Assembly: GCA_009741485.1 (NCBI GenBank)
Contig: CM019237.1
Coordinates: forward strand, 50,220,050-50,284,049
Reading direction: 5' to 3'
From: Malurus cyaneus samueli
Taxonomy: Eukaryota; Chordata; Aves; Passeriformes; Maluridae
Length of the DNA: 64,000 nt
A program made the translations under genes and the position numbers. Shown one piece after another: positions 62,069 to 64,000 of the stretch (positions within the stretch are counted from its first letter, which is position 1; each line of letters begins with the position of its first letter). A model generated the notes under the pieces. The model ran no database searches and was not told the DNA's origin. It saw nothing but the letters and a program-made list of their open reading frames with translations.

Positions 62069-64000
62069 TTGAGTGACATCTCTGTAGAAATTATTTGGAT
62101 TGGCTGCCTTTAAAAATCTTGATGTGATAATAACCCTGATAGTCAGAATGCTTATTCAACTACATAAATATGAATGCCAGCTCTACATTCAGGCATAAAT
62201 AACTCTCTATTCCTGGAGTTTTCTTCTGCATCTTGTCAGCTAGGAAATTAAATTATCCATTTATTTGTTTTGTGATACTGAAGCAAGTCAAGGCATGACA
62301 TGAGATGGTGAAGATGAGAATACAGACATTAATTTTCCAAATTCACTCTTCCTGAAGGATAATGGACTTCAGCTGAAAACTCACCAAGAATCTAATTATT
62401 CCAACAGAATACAGGAAATTTTCTCTCTCTTTGTGATGACCAAGTCCTAGTTGTGCTTCACAGGTGTTGGCTGTGAAGTTGTTATCTTCCCAGGATAAGA
62501 CTTCTGGCAATTAAAGCCAATTCTCTCTCACCATGTTTGTGCTGGCAAGGCAGGGAGTGTTGTGTGTGAGTGGGTGGCAGGAAATGTGAAGGATGAGCTG
62601 TCAAGGAGTTTGGTATGAGTAGGCTGCCTTCATGTCTCTGAATTTTGTCTGTCCACGTAGCAGCTTTATTTGAAGTTGCAGCATTATGCCAGCCTTTGGC
62701 AACTGGCAGTGACCCTCGGGGGAACAGGAACAAGGTGGGTATCATCAGAGCAGTTTATAATTTCTATTTCCAGCTTACCCCATGCAGTGGCAGACTGTAC
62801 TGTCGTGCATATGGTTCTTCTGGGGAATTATATGCATTTTTTGGAAGTCTATGTGGGTGCAGCCATTCCCTGCACCGTCTAAGGAATAGGGGAGGAAGAC
62901 ATTCTGCTTTTAATTGTCCATGTGAAAATCTGTCCTCCAGAGAGGATGGTAGAAGAGACACAAAACACGAGTCTTAACACACAGCAGGCTTTTCACGTTG
63001 CTATCAGCGCCACAACTTCTCTGTCTACATTTCAAATAACAAATGCAAACTACTAGATTAAACAATGCTAAAGCAAAGGTGGATGATTTTAAAGTCTTAT
63101 GAATTGCTCTATAAATGTCTGTTATCCTCAGTGAGGCTTACGTGTCAGTGCGAAATGCCACATAGTGTAGCAGTGTTTGTTTGTTTCGTTCTGCAAAGGC
63201 CAATTCTCAAGGCAAGGCAAATGACAGGTGAGTAGATCCTGGTGGCCAAATATTTGTCAAATGTAAAATCAATCTCTTTTTTTCTTCTCTCACTCCGCCC
63301 CCCCGCCCTTCTCTGCCATCGTACACTCCAAGCAGCAGCTCAGAGCAATGTCCCTGGATTCCTGTTCCTGCTGCAATAGGTCAGACCCTCGGCTATTCTG
63401 GGAACCTTCGTTGATTTATGTGGCCAATAACACGGTCCATAACAACTCCCCAAACACTACTGTTGAACCATTACCAAAAGGTGACTCATGGTGATCCTGT
63501 CCCTGACCTCCCCTCAGAGGGTGAGTTTCTGCCTTGGAGGAAGCAGTTTTATCCTTTCACCATCTCCATCTGCTCTCTCATGGAGATGCAGAATCTAACC
63601 CCAGATGCCTCCAGGCCAAGCAGACCCCTGGAGACCGCCTTTCATTGGCTCTGTGGCAAAGGGGTGGATGATTCCAGAAGTCTTTTCCTGTCTTCATTCT
63701 AGTGCTGCCCAGCTCCCAAACCATTTTACAGAAAGCAAAACGCTGATTTGGTTCGGACTGGTTTGGTTCAGCCTGAGCTCTGCATGTGCAGGGGCAGTCT
63801 GAGAGGTGGCTCTGGGGACACTGAGGTGACAGGCTCAGAACACACCCAGCAGCGTCCCCAGGTCATTGTGGTCCGATTTGGAGCAGTGGCTAAGGAAAGC
63901 TGAGGCCTTCCCAAACCAAATCATTAGATTTGATAAGTTCCAAGGTACATATGTGAGACTTTGCCCTTTTGTTGTGCCTACAGCTGAGATCTCAGAGTTC
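62069..64000. other. Non-coding stretch, no feature recognised
   Basis: Unique-looking sequence with frames of 110 codons or less and a pyrimidine-rich patch ending in a C-run at 63269-63308. No repeat family, RNA gene or exon recognised. Confidence 0.5.

Noticed and set aside
61440..62079. Open frames of about 180-210 codons on both strands
   Set aside because: They are translations of the homopurine satellite (Arg/Glu/Gly or Ser/Leu/Pro repeats), kept open only because the repeat lacks stop codons.
1..64000. CRISPR arrays, rRNA or bacterial/phage gene systems
   Set aside because: No spaced direct-repeat arrays, rRNA motifs or dense long genes; composition and repeats are those of a bird genome.

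Overview
The window looks like intergenic or deep-intronic DNA of a bird, most likely a songbird. The evidence is repeat content: several 3'-end fragments of CR1 (chicken repeat 1) LINEs on both strands, and two retroviral LTRs of the kind found in passerine genomes. Base composition is AT-rich with few CpGs, there is no operon-like packing, and no protein-coding gene could be recognised with confidence. No tRNA, rRNA, CRISPR array or bacterial feature was seen. One unresolved base (N) lies at 35609.

Layout: 1-2.6 kb is featureless. A minus-strand LTR lies at about 2.7-3.18 kb. CR1 fragments lie at 7.09-7.83 kb. At 10.0-11.03 kb the minus strand carries coding-like open stretches and a candidate spliced exon, possibly an old pseudogene or an unrecognised gene. 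From 11 to 28 kb there is AT-rich DNA with one CR1 scrap (18.1 kb), two unusually long unassigned open frames (19.5 and 25.6 kb) and an A-rich tract (24.9 kb). A well preserved plus-strand CR1 3' end sits at 28.09-28.65 kb. From 28.7 to 47 kb there is mostly unique sequence with a T28 run at 43.2 kb. At 47.4-48.2 kb lie an AT microsatellite and two short tandem duplications. At 49.86-50.2 kb there is a small CpG-enriched patch, and at 50.84 kb a probable MIR-type SINE relic. Long poly-C runs occur at 52.29 and 55.49 kb. From 57.87 to 62.07 kb the sequence is repeat-dense: a CR1 relic, a complete 1,260-bp solo LTR with a perfect 5-bp target duplication, a CR1 fragment, and a 497-bp uninterrupted homopurine tract.

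Nothing here forms a pathway or gene system. The most solid features are the solo LTR, the CR1 copies and the homopurine satellite. The most interesting open question is the minus-strand coding-like cluster at 10-11 kb. No previously undescribed biological system was found that I can defend.
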